Shown here one piece after another: positions 36,425 through 49,800 of a stretch of 64,000 nt of DNA (positions within the stretch are counted from its first letter, which is position 1; each line of letters starts with the position of its first letter). A program made the translations under genes and the position numbers. The notes under the pieces were generated by a model. That model was given only the letters and a program-made list of their open reading frames with translations, did not search any database and had not been told where the DNA came from. Source of the stretch: CADCTQ01 sp963844325 (GTDB lineage Bacteria > Bacteroidota > Bacteroidia > Cytophagales > 172606-1). The stretch covers positions 186,001-250,000 of the forward strand of contig CAWJNV010000001.1 in NCBI GenBank assembly GCA_963844325.1, in the 5' to 3' direction.

Positions 36425-37336
36425 ATGAAAATAAAAGTAGGCGTCGTGCAGGAGACGCCGGTGTTTTTTGACCTCGAAGCGACCCTGCACAAGATGGAGG
36501 GCCTCGTGCGGGAAGCGGCCGGACGGGGCTGCCGGCTGGTGGTGTTTCCCGAATCGTTCATTCCCGGTTATCCCCGCCGGTTCACCTTCGGCGCCACGGT
36601 GGGCGCACGCAGCGACGAGGGGCGCCAACTCTACCGCCGGTACTGGGAAAACAGCATCACCGTGCCGGGCCCCGCCCTGGCGCAACTCGAACGGATGGCC
36701 CGGGAGCACGGCGTCTTCCTGGTCACGGGGGTGACGGAACGCGACGCCGTCAACGGCAGCCTGTACTGCACGATGCTCTACCTCTCGCCCACCCACGGCT
36801 ACCTGGGCAAGCACCGCAAGATCAAACCTACCGGCGTGGAACGGCTGGTCTGGGCCGAAGGGCACGGGCCCGACGTACTCACCACCGTACCCACCGAACT
36901 AGGCCGGCTGGGCGGGCTCATCTGCTGGGAAAACTACATGCCGCTGGCCCGCATGGCCATTTACCAGCAGGGCGTGCAAATTTACATCGCCCCCACCGCC
37001 GACGCCCGCGACACGTGGCCCGCCACCATGCAGCACATTGCCTGCGAAGGCCGCCTTTTCGTGCTGGGCTGCAACCAGTTCTTCCGCCGCGACGATTACC
37101 CCGCCGAGTTCCGGTCCCTGGTGGCGGAAGACGAGGCCGTCATTTGCCGGGGCGGCAGCGTCATCGTCTCCCCGCAGGGAAAATTCGTGGCGGGCCCCCT
37201 CTGGGACGAGGCCGGCGTGCTGGTGGCTGAGCTGGACCTGGACGAGGTGATTGCCAGCAAACTCGACTTCGACGTGATCGGCCACTACACCCGCCCCGAC
37301 CTGTTTCACTTCGGGGTCAGAAAGCCGGAAGGGTAG
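36425..37336 (+). CDS. Nitrilase (carbon-nitrogen hydrolase)
   Basis: The 303-residue protein shows the nitrilase catalytic triad: E43 (VVFPESFIPGYP), K132 (GKHRKIKPT) and C167 (GGLICWENYMP). The stretch FIPGYPRRF and the motif around the Lys followed by ERLVW are typical of true nitrilases of branch 1, which hydrolyse R-CN to the acid and ammonia, rather than amidases. It is cytoplasmic and should assemble into a spiral or dimer. The gene follows a large palindromic element and converges on the hybrid regulator gene with only five bases between the stops. Substrate unknown. Confidence 0.9.
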   Translation: MKIKVGVVQETPVFFDLEATLHKMEGLVREAAGRGCRLVVFPESFIPGYPRRFTFGATVGARSDEGRQLYRRYWENSITVPGPALAQLERMAREHGVFLVTGVTERDAVNGSLYCTMLYLSPTHGYLGKHRKIKPTGVERLVWAEGHGPDVLTTVPTELGRLGGLICWENYMPLARMAIYQQGVQIYIAPTADARDTWPATMQHIACEGRLFVLGCNQFFRRDDYPAEFRSLVAEDEAVICRGGSVIVSPQGKFVAGPLWDEAGVLVAELDLDEVIASKLDFDVIGHYTRPDLFHFGVRKPEG

Positions 37337-37341
37337 TTCTG

Positions 37342-41511
<4,170 letters not shown>

Positions 41512-41616
41512 TTCTAAATCTAACGCGATCCGGTAAATTTTCAAATATTTACCCGAATAATTACATTTAGCCGCAGCGTTACCCAAATCCCATTCTGTAG
41601 CATACGTCCTTAACGT

Positions 41617-41762
41617 TTAGGTGAATTGACAAGGAAGGTTGTATGGCGGTATGGTTGTATGGCGGTATGGTTGTATGGTTGGCAGTCAGATTGTAAGTAG
41701 ACGTGCGTAAGCCCAACAATCAACCATACAGCCATACAACCCTCCTTGTCAATTCAGTTAGG
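41617..41762. repeat. 146-bp mobile-like element with terminal inverted repeats (copy A2)
   Basis: Ends are TTAGGTGAATTGACAAGGA and TCCTTGTCAATTCAGTTAGG; inside are ATGGCGGT/ATGGTTGT units facing CCATACAG units, with a core of GTAAGTAGACGTGCGTAAGC. The copy at 59044-59189 has the same length, opposite orientation and only a few differences. The gap 41512-41937 also holds two hairpins (41776-41812 and 41876-41920). Confidence 0.85.
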
Positions 41763-41775
41763 CGGTAGCGGTTTA

Positions 41776-41812
41776 TCCCTAGTCCACGGTTTCAACCGTG
41801 GGCTAGGGGTAA
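41776..41812. repeat. Hairpin CCCTAGTCCACGG...CCGTGGGCTAGGG
   Basis: Arms of 12-13 bases with one mismatch surround TTTCAA. The design (GGTTTCAACC centre) recalls the palindromes of the 31013-31275 family. Confidence 0.5.
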
Positions 41813-41875
41813 AACCATTGGTACGGATTCTTTCCATTTTTTGCGCCAAACGCCGGGTTTGTCTCCCGGCAAAGA

Positions 41876-41920
41876 GCATAGCCAAAAAGCCGGACGACCC
41901 GCCCGGCTTTTCGGCTATGC
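41876..41920 (-). terminator. Terminator-like hairpin after the GH64-like gene
   Basis: GCATAGCCAAAAAGCCGG pairs with CCGGCTTTTCGGCTATGC around a short loop, 18 bases after the stop at 41938. There is no long T-run after it, but the stem is strong. Confidence 0.6.
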
Positions 41921-41937
41921 ACCTCTTAAATAACGCC

Positions 41938-44157
41938 TTACCTTTTCACGAAGCGGCGAACCAGCTTTTGGTTGTCGGCCGTTTGCACGACCACGTTGTA
42001 GAGGCCCGGTTTCAGCGCCGAAACGTCAACGCCCTCCGCTTGCAGCGTACCGCCCAGCACGGGAACGCCCCGGGCGTCGAGCACCTGGTACCGGCCCCCC
42101 GGCAACGCGGACGCCGAACGCAGGTACAAGCGCCGGACTACCGGGTTGGGATACAGTTCAATCCGGGCCGCGGCCAGGCCCGCGCCTCTGCCTTCGGCCG
42201 CTGCTTCCCGGGCGGAAGCCTGCCTGGTGATGCGCATCCAGTTGAAGTTCCAGCCGCCGGCCTGCGCGTACACGCCCAGGTTGTAGGTGCCCGCATTCAC
42301 GTTCACCGTGTGGGAAACCGTCGTCCAGGTCTGCCAGCCGCCCGTGGCCGGTACATTCACCGTGCCCAGCACGGTAGCCCCCCCGTTGAGGTCCAGCGAC
42401 AGGCGGCCCCCGGCACCACCACTGGCCACGCGGTACTCGACCGTGTAGGCGCCCGAAGTGGGGAAGTTTACGCTGCTGTAGGCCATCCAGTCGCCCGTGT
42501 CGATCCAGCCCACGTTCTGGCCGCCGCCCGCATCAGTAGTGGTTTCGGTCTGCACGCCCGACATGCTGGTGTAGTTTTCGGCCTGGATGGTGGTGGTGAA
42601 CGCGGCCGTCCGGGCGCGGACTTTCAGCGAAGAAACGTAATCGTTGATGCCATTGTCCACCAGGCAAGGATCGTCGCCGGTCAGCACGAACGAAGCCCCG
42701 CCGTACAGGTCATTCTGGAACACCTGGATTTCATACCCGGCCTGGACCTTCAGCGAAGAAATGTCATCGTTGAGAATGCCCCGGGCATTGAGCTGGCTCA
42801 GCGTGTAATCGCCCACGGGCAGCGAAACGGCGTAGCCCCCGTAATTGCAGTGCTGGTAAAACGTAGCGACGCCCGTGCCGCCCACTGAGGCGTAGCCCCC
42901 GAACGTGGTGATCACCCGGGTCGGTTGCGGCGTGTGCAGCGAAGGGGAATGGTCGGCCACGTCGTCGTAAGCGAAGCCGTACGAGAGCCCGTCCACGCTG
43001 ATGCCCGGCAGGTGCCAGAATTTGGCGTAGTGGTTCATGGGGTTGGCCTTGTAGAACTGCGACTTGTCGTACCAGTTCTGCTGGCCCGGGTTCGGCGTGG
43101 TCGTGTTCACCACGTGGCGGTTGATGGCCGCCGTCAGTTGCGCCTGGATGACCAGGTCCAGGTCGCCGTCGCCGATCCGCCTGTCGAGCACGCCTTTTCC
43201 TTCCAGGGCTTCCTGCGTGGTGGGCCGGCGTTCCACGATGCCCTTACGGCCCACGAAACCGCCCGACTGGCCGACGACCTCCAGCCGTTCCCCGATGACC
43301 CGGCCTTTGAATACGCCCGCGTCGCCGGCAAAGAAGATCAGGTCTTCGTTTTTATACTTTTCCCAGATGGCGTCGATGTACGGCTTGAGGTAGTTGCCGT
43401 ACGGGCCGGGCGTGGTGCCGTTGGTGCCGTCCTGGAAAGCCGCCGTTTTGGAAGGCGCCCAGATCTCGCCGGCCGCGTTGACAGTGCCCTGAAATTCGGC
43501 CGGGACGTTGGCTTTGTAGAGGGCAATGATCTCATCGCGGGTTTTGAGTTCGCCCACCCGCTTCTGGTACCCGTTCGCACCGAACAATTCGAGCCCGATG
43601 GGGTACTTGAAGGCGTCCACCCGCGACGGGTTGCCGAAGAAACCGTACTGGTTGTTGGTCAGCTCAATGATCTCAAAGAGGATGTTCTGGTTCGGGTCGG
43701 TGGGGTCGAGGTGATTGGGGGAAGTGTAGCCCACCTGGGCGCCGGTGGAGCCGAAGAAGTAGAAGTACAACTGCTGTCCCCGGGCGATGAAGACCCGGCA
43801 GCCCGCAATCGGGGGCAGGTTGAAAGTTTTGTTGGGAATTTCGCTCAGCCGGGCGAAGCAGTTGGCGTACAGGCCGTTCTGCCCCGGTCCCTGGTTGCCG
43901 CCGTACACGGGTCCCGGCACGGTGTTGTAGGATTTGTCCATCGGCAGAATCTGGCTGTTGCGCGGGTTGATCCAGATGTGGGCGCCGGTGGTATAGTTGA
44001 TGCCGACCACGGCGACGAACAATTCGCTGTCGGCAAAGGGCGACGTGTTGCGGATCTCGAAAGGAACGGTGGTTTGCGACCGGCAAACCGCGCCGGTGAA
44101 AAGGGCCAGCACGAGGGCAGCCAGCCGCAGGAGGGCGGTGGGATGATTTTTTTGCAT
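41938..44157 (-). CDS. Secreted GH64-like beta-1,3-glucanase with crystallin, CBM6 and Por domains
   Basis: The ATG at 44155-44157 gives 739 residues with a signal peptide (MQKNHPTALLRLAALVLALF). Residues about 28-375 resemble GH64 thaumatin-like beta-1,3-glucanases (TVPFEIRNTSPFADSELFVA, NPSRVDAFKYPIGLELFG). Residues about 400-495 are a beta/gamma-crystallin domain with two calcium motifs (NDDISSLKV, NDYVSSLKV). Residues about 500-630 are a CBM6 (TIQAENYTSMSGVQTE) and the last 80 a Por-type sorting domain (IELYPNPVVRRLYLR). It should be secreted by the type IX system and bind and cut laminarin-like glucans. The CBM6 is almost identical to that of the next gene. Confidence 0.82.
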   Translation of the reverse strand: MQKNHPTALLRLAALVLALFTGAVCRSQTTVPFEIRNTSPFADSELFVAVVGINYTTGAHIWINPRNSQILPMDKSYNTVPGPVYGGNQGPGQNGLYANCFARLSEIPNKTFNLPPIAGCRVFIARGQQLYFYFFGSTGAQVGYTSPNHLDPTDPNQNILFEIIELTNNQYGFFGNPSRVDAFKYPIGLELFGANGYQKRVGELKTRDEIIALYKANVPAEFQGTVNAAGEIWAPSKTAAFQDGTNGTTPGPYGNYLKPYIDAIWEKYKNEDLIFFAGDAGVFKGRVIGERLEVVGQSGGFVGRKGIVERRPTTQEALEGKGVLDRRIGDGDLDLVIQAQLTAAINRHVVNTTTPNPGQQNWYDKSQFYKANPMNHYAKFWHLPGISVDGLSYGFAYDDVADHSPSLHTPQPTRVITTFGGYASVGGTGVATFYQHCNYGGYAVSLPVGDYTLSQLNARGILNDDISSLKVQAGYEIQVFQNDLYGGASFVLTGDDPCLVDNGINDYVSSLKVRARTAAFTTTIQAENYTSMSGVQTETTTDAGGGQNVGWIDTGDWMAYSSVNFPTSGAYTVEYRVASGGAGGRLSLDLNGGATVLGTVNVPATGGWQTWTTVSHTVNVNAGTYNLGVYAQAGGWNFNWMRITRQASAREAAAEGRGAGLAAARIELYPNPVVRRLYLRSASALPGGRYQVLDARGVPVLGGTLQAEGVDVSALKPGLYNVVVQTADNQKLVRRFVKR

Positions 44158-44167
44158 ACGATGGGGA

Positions 44168-44185
44168 GTAGGTGAATTGACAAAA
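44168..44185. repeat. Solo end of the 146-bp element
   Basis: TAGGTGAATTGACAA lies immediately upstream of the GH64-like start and equals one end of the element at 41617-41762; the rest of the element is absent. Confidence 0.5.
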
Positions 44186-44237
44186 AAGATCGTGGCGGGG
44201 CGTAAAATGAACCACGGAGATTTCGCGCAAGGGCGCA

Positions 44238-44351
44238 AAGGGGGTAGGGTTTAAACCCTACCCTACGGAAAGGCTGCGCTTGGTTTGATTGGCGTGAATT
44301 TTGCGTACGCACGCTCAATAGCAGCAGGATAGGGGTTAAACCCTATCCCCT
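44238..44351. repeat. AGGGTTTAAACCCT-flanked element (copy C2)
   Basis: GGGTAGGGTTTAAACCCTACCC at the left and GGATAGGGGTTAAACCCTATCC at the right flank a unit containing GGAAAGGCTGCGCTTGGTTTG. That inner string is the inverse of one at 63075-63100, so C2 and C3 lie in opposite directions. Confidence 0.7.
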
Positions 44352-44379
44352 TCCCGGTGTCTCCGCGGTAATCCTTTTT

Positions 44380-45810
44380 CTACTGCTTCACGAAGCGCTG
44401 GCGGAGGCTCTTGTCGCCCTTGCGGAGGATCAGCGTGTACACGCCGGCCGGCAAAGCCGCCACGTCGATGGCGTTGCCGCTATAGGGGGCCGCCTGCACT
44501 TCCTTGCCTTGCGCATTGACGATGCTCAACTGGCCGTCCGGGAAACCGGGACCCGGCTGGAGGCGCAGGCTGGTCCGGACCGGGTTGGGGTAGAGCCTGG
44601 CACTGCCGGCCGCAACCGGTTCGTGGGTCACTGCCTCCCGGGCGGAAGTTTGCCTGGTAATGCGAATCCAGTTGAAGTTCCAGCCGCCGGCCTGCGCGTA
44701 CACGCCCAGGTTGTAGGTGCCCGCATTCACGTTCACCGTGTGGGAAACCGTCGTCCAGGTCTGCCAGCCGCCCGTGGCCGGTACGTTCACCGTGCCCAGC
44801 ACGGTAGCCCCCCCGTTGAGGTCCAGCGACAGGCGGCCCCCGGCACCACCACTGGCCACGCGGTACTCAACCGTGTAGGCGCCCGAAGTGGGAAAGTTCA
44901 CGTTGCTGTAGGCCATCCAGTCGCCCGTGTCGATCCAGCCCACATTCTGGCCGCCCCCGGCGTCAGTGGTGGTTTCGGTCTGCACGCCCGACATGCTGGT
45001 GTAGTTCTCGGCCTGGATGGTGGTGGTAAACGGAGGCGTCTGGGTGCCGCTTTGCTGGTACACGCGTACGTAATCCACGTACATGCTGGCTGGGAAGGCC
45101 GTATTGTCCACCGTGAAGCCGGGCCAGTTGCCGCCGATGGCCATGTTGAGCAGGAGGAAAAAGTTGTTCTGGAATTCGCCCGTGCCGTTCACCCCGTTGG
45201 CGATGCTGATCTCGTGGAACTTGGTCCCGTCCAGGAACCAGCGGATGTAGCTGGCCGTCCACTCGATGGCGTACACGTGGAAGGCCGTTACGCTGGTGGT
45301 GGTGTTGCCGCCGTAGCTGGCGTACGACCCGTCGGCCGCCGACCAGTGGACGGTGCCGTGCACGGTGCCGCCCGTGTTGACGTGTTCCATCACGTCGATT
45401 TCCCCGCAGGCGGGCCAGCCGACGGAGGTGATGTTGTCGCCCAGCATCCAGAAGGCGGGCCACACGCCCTGGAAGGCGGGCATGGCAATGCGGGCCTCGA
45501 TCCGGCCGTACTTCCACGACCGTTTGCCCTGCGTTTTCATGCGGGCCGAGGTGTAGTTCATGCCGCCGAAAGCCTCCCGCTTGGCCGTGATCACGAGCTG
45601 GCCGTTCTGGACGGTGGCGTTTTCGCGGCGGTAGTACTGCAACTCGTTGTTGCCCCAGCCGCCCGAGCCGGTGCCGGTTTCAAACACCCAGTCCGGGCCG
45701 ATGCCGCTGGTGAACTCGTCGGACCACACCAGGTTCCAGGTCTGGGCCCAAACGTCCGCTTGTATGACGATGAAGACGGCGAAAACCGTTAAAAGTCTCG
45801 TTAGTTTCAT
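44380..45810 (-). CDS. Secreted GH16 beta-glucanase (laminarinase-like) with CBM6 and Por domain
   Basis: The 476-residue protein has a signal peptide (ends DVWAQ). A GH16 domain covers about residues 25-255 with the catalytic ACGEIDVMEH (E137 nucleophile, D139, E142 acid/base). The extra residue in the motif and the WWGNNELQYY-like WGNNELQYY pattern fit endo-beta-1,3-glucanases of subfamily GH16_3. A CBM6 (about 265-390) and a Por sorting domain (about 395-476, RLYPNPVRTSLRL) follow. It is secreted by the type IX system and should cut laminarin or mixed-linkage glucan. It is the first gene of the minus-strand set that includes the GH64-like enzyme and the hybrid regulator. Confidence 0.92.
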   Translation of the reverse strand: MKLTRLLTVFAVFIVIQADVWAQTWNLVWSDEFTSGIGPDWVFETGTGSGGWGNNELQYYRRENATVQNGQLVITAKREAFGGMNYTSARMKTQGKRSWKYGRIEARIAMPAFQGVWPAFWMLGDNITSVGWPACGEIDVMEHVNTGGTVHGTVHWSAADGSYASYGGNTTTSVTAFHVYAIEWTASYIRWFLDGTKFHEISIANGVNGTGEFQNNFFLLLNMAIGGNWPGFTVDNTAFPASMYVDYVRVYQQSGTQTPPFTTTIQAENYTSMSGVQTETTTDAGGGQNVGWIDTGDWMAYSNVNFPTSGAYTVEYRVASGGAGGRLSLDLNGGATVLGTVNVPATGGWQTWTTVSHTVNVNAGTYNLGVYAQAGGWNFNWIRITRQTSAREAVTHEPVAAGSARLYPNPVRTSLRLQPGPGFPDGQLSIVNAQGKEVQAAPYSGNAIDVAALPAGVYTLILRKGDKSLRQRFVKQ

Positions 45811-46830
45811 AAGATTTCTTGGTTAAATCGTAAAAAATAAGTGTTAAGCAATGAAAAAAGCACGTGGGAATGCTTCCCGGGCCGCCTGGGCAGTCGGGCA
45901 CTATCGGCTTGCGGATAAATGGATGGATAACAGGGCGTTACGACGCCAATGCCGGCAATTCGTCCGCCGGGGGGGCCGCAAGGCTGCGTTCCGTGAAAAC
46001 GAACCGGCATTAACGCCGCCGTTTACGGCCGGGCCCCGCTGTGCGCAGGCTTAATGTCCGTACAGCGGGGGAAGCGGGTGTTTCTCTCCGGAGTACAGGC
46101 GAAGAATGAAGTGAGTAGGATTTTTTCGCATAATCGTTAAGTAAGGTGGAGGAAAAGACCAACGGAGCCGGGGCCGCCGTGGCGTAAAGGTGCGCAAACC
46201 GGGCGAAATGCAGGGTGTAAAAATGTCCCAAGTTGGGTGTAAAAACGTCCAAAGTAGGATGATTCAACAAAAAAGTAGGAATTTTTACGCTTGAGGGGGC
46301 TAATGTGCCGCTACAAGTTCCACAAACGCCAGCTCCTTCTTATTCACGTGCGGGTGAATGCCCCGGCATTTCCCGGCAAGGCCGGCGCTGTTACAAAAAA
46401 TGATACTTTCTGCTTCTCCTTCACGGCCCGCTGCCCCTGCCCGCCCGGAATAATTAAAAACCGGGTTGGATCTGAACGGCTTTTTGCCCGTTTTACCGCC
46501 CTGCCGGGGACATTGCCGCAAGTATATTTTTAAAAGTTTCACTTCATTTGTAAAAAAAAGTTTATACTTGTTGCAACATCTCGCCTGACCCGTTTCGTCT
46601 AACATTTGATGGCCGTCCGCATTGCGTTCCGGTAACGGTTTATAAAGTCAACCGAGGCCCGCCCTGTCGGCCCCTCCCACCCCACCGGGGTACCCGAAAA
46701 CCGGACGCAATTCTCCGACCTCGTAACCATACATTTTTCATAAATCAGGAGCCTGACCACCCGCACGGCGCCCTTCGGGGGCATAGCCGGTGGGCAGGCG
46801 ATCTATTCCCTCACCAAAATTCTTCTACGC
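45811..46830. other. One-kilobase divergent gap
   Basis: No frame here is convincing. It holds a hairpin CCCCGCTGT...ACAGCGGGG (46034-46070). At about 46216-46256 there are two direct copies of GGGTGTAAAAA(T/A)GTCC. An AT-rich stretch at 46527-46580 (TTATACTTG) may contain the promoter of the chitinase gene. Both outward promoters (GH16 and chitinase) must lie here. Confidence 0.4.
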
Positions 46831-49800
46831 ATGCAAAAGATCGTCCGATCCACCAGCCCCTCCCCGCGCCGCCCCGCTCCCACCGGGCAGCCCCGCGGCA
46901 CTGCCGCCCGAATCCTGTGCCTGCTGTGCCTGCTGTGGCTGGCCGCCCCCGGCCGGGCCCAGGTAAGCCCGCCGGTCGCCAAAAAGACCAGCGACCACAA
47001 CAAGCAAGTCATCGGGTACCTCACCCAGTGGGGCCCCTGGAAAGACATCGCCGGGCTGATTCCGAAGGGCAGCCTCACCCAGTTGAACGTGGATTATTCC
47101 CAGTTTACCATCCTGAATTTCTCCTTCTTCGGGGTCGCCGTCGATGGGTCCGTCCACAGCGGCGACTACCGGAACCCCAACATCGGCCAGCCGGGCGCCG
47201 TGCAGCAGCCGGCCCCCCTGCTCAACACCGACACCTACAGCAGCTGGGATTTGTACCTGCTCTACGGGGAGCTGGACATTCTCTACCACGTGGCCGACAA
47301 CAGCTACGCCTATTCCCTCGGGTACCGCAACAGCGGCGGCGGCTGGTCGAACGTGAACACGGGTGAAACCGGCGCCTTTCCGCTGGCGGTCCCCAAGCAG
47401 GGCGGCGCCAAGGGCCTGCTCGACCTGGCCCACGCCAGCGGGGTAAAAGTAATGGCCTCCATCGGGGGCTGGAGCATGTGCAAGCACTACCCCGGAATGG
47501 CCGCCGACCCCGTTAAGCGCCAACGGTTCGTGGATGACTGCAAAAAACTGATCGCCAAGGGCTTCGACGGCATCGACCTCGACTGGGAATACCCCGGCTC
47601 GGAAGGCATGAACTTTACCGGCACCGCGGCCGACTTTACCAACTTCGCCGTACTGACCGAAGAGATCCGGGCGGCCATCGGGCCGGGCAAACTCATTACC
47701 TCCTGCTTTACGGCCAGCCCCGCCAAACTCTCGACCGGCTACGACTGGCCCCGGCTGAGCCGCACGCTCAATTATTTCAACCTGATGACCTACGACTACA
47801 ACGGCGGCTGGTCCAACAAAGCCGGCCACAATGCGCCCCTCTACGATTACCCCGGGGCGGAACAGACCGGCTTCTCGGTGAATGCCACCACCAACGCGGC
47901 CATTGCCGCCGGCATTCCCCTGGCGAAACTGAACGTGGGCGTGGGCTTTTACGGCCGCGGTGTGGTGACCAACGGCCCGGCGGCCCTCAATGCGGCCACC
48001 GTCAAACGGCCCGAAACCGTGCAGCCCGACGGGGCGATCAACACCTGCGCCGACTTTACCAACTGGCCCAAGGACGTGTGGGACGGTACGCCCAACTACT
48101 CGGCCATTGTCGCCAACACGCAGGACTGGACCGAATTCTGGGATGACAACGCCAAAGTGCCCTACAAAACGAAGGGTAACTTCTTCCTGAGCTACGACAA
48201 CGAACGGTCGGTCGCCGCCAAGGCGCAGTACGTGAAAGACCGGAACCTGGCCGGCGTCATCATCTGGCACGCGGCCGGCGACTGGCTCAACATGGCGGCC
48301 AACGTGGTGCCCAAAGGTTCCAAACTGGTGTACTGCCCCGATACCCGGGCGCCCCTGGTCAACAAGATCAACGAAGTGTTCGGCAGCGGCGCGGCCAGCC
48401 CCACCAACGCGGCCCCCGCGGCCACGCTGACCACCAACGGCGCGTCGTTCGCGGCCCCGGCTTCGGTAACCCTCACGGCCACGGCCACCGACGGCGACGG
48501 CACGGTTGCCAAGGTTGAATTTTACAACGGCAGCACCTTGCTCGGTTCCGACGCCACGGCCCCGTACAGCTACGGCTGGACGGGCGTAGCCGCCGGTACC
48601 TATACCCTCACGGCCCGCGCCTACGACAACCTGGGCGCAACGGGCAATTCGGCCGCCGTCACCGTTACCGTGACGGGGACGAGTATCAACCCGGGCGGCA
48701 CCTGCACCGTGGCCGCCTGGTCGGCCACCGCTACGTACGTGGCCCCCAACCGGGCCTCGCGCAACGGCAACGTGTACGAAGCCAAGTGGTGGACGCAGGG
48801 CGAAGACCCCGCCCTCAAGAGCGGCCCCGACGACGTGTGGAAACTCATAGGCCCCTGCGGCGGGGGTACTGCCAACGCGGCCCCCACGGCCACGCTGAGT
48901 ACCGGCGGCACGTCGTTTACTGCCCCGGCCTCGGTGACGCTCACGGCCACGGCGGCCGACAGCGACGGCACGGTTGCCAAAGTCGAGTTTTACAACGGCA
49001 CCAACCTGCTGGGTTCCGACGCCACCGCCCCCTACAGCTACAGTTGGACGGGCGTGGCCGCCGGCACCTACACCCTCACGGCCCGCGCCTACGACAACCT
49101 CAACGCGACGGGCAATTCGGCCGCCGTGACCGTAACTGTGACGGCCGGCCCGACCGGCACGTGCAACGCCGGCCAGCGCGTGGTGGGCTACCAGCCTTCC
49201 TGGGCGGGCACGGCGCAGGAAATCGAATACGACAAACTCTCCCACGTGATCTACGCGTTCATCCGCCCGACCACCACCGGGGGGCTGACGGCCGTGGAAA
49301 ATCCCCAGAAGTTGCAGGACATCGTCACGCTGGCGCACGCCCAGGGGGTAAAAGTGCTCATCGCCGTGGGCGGCTGGAGCGACCTCAACAACGCCGACTT
49401 CCAGAGCATGGCGGCCAATGCCTCCTACCGGGCGGCGTTCATCAACAACCTGGTCTCCCTGGTGAACACGTACCAACTGGACGGGGTGGACATTGACTGG
49501 GAATACCCGGTCGCCGGCGCCGACCCGGCCAACTTTACCACCCTGATGGACGAACTGGGGACTGCCATGCACGCCCGGGGCAAACTGCTTACGGCGGCCG
49601 TTGCGGCCTACGGCGACTACGCCAACGGCATCCAGACGGCGGTATTCGCCGACGTGGATTTCCTCAACCTGATGATCTACGACGGCGGCGCCGGGGCGAC
49701 CCACTCCCCGTACAGCATGGTCGGGCAATCCCTCGACTACTGGCTGGGCCGGGGCCTGCCCGCCAGCAAAGCCGTGGTAGGGGTGCCTTTCTACGCCCGT

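Noticed and set aside
35452..36471. Several frames of 110-192 codons with repetitive protein (ASRG, ATRSRD and similar runs)
   Set aside because: They translate the tandem units of the palindromic element in all frames and have no protein-like composition, start context or conserved domain.
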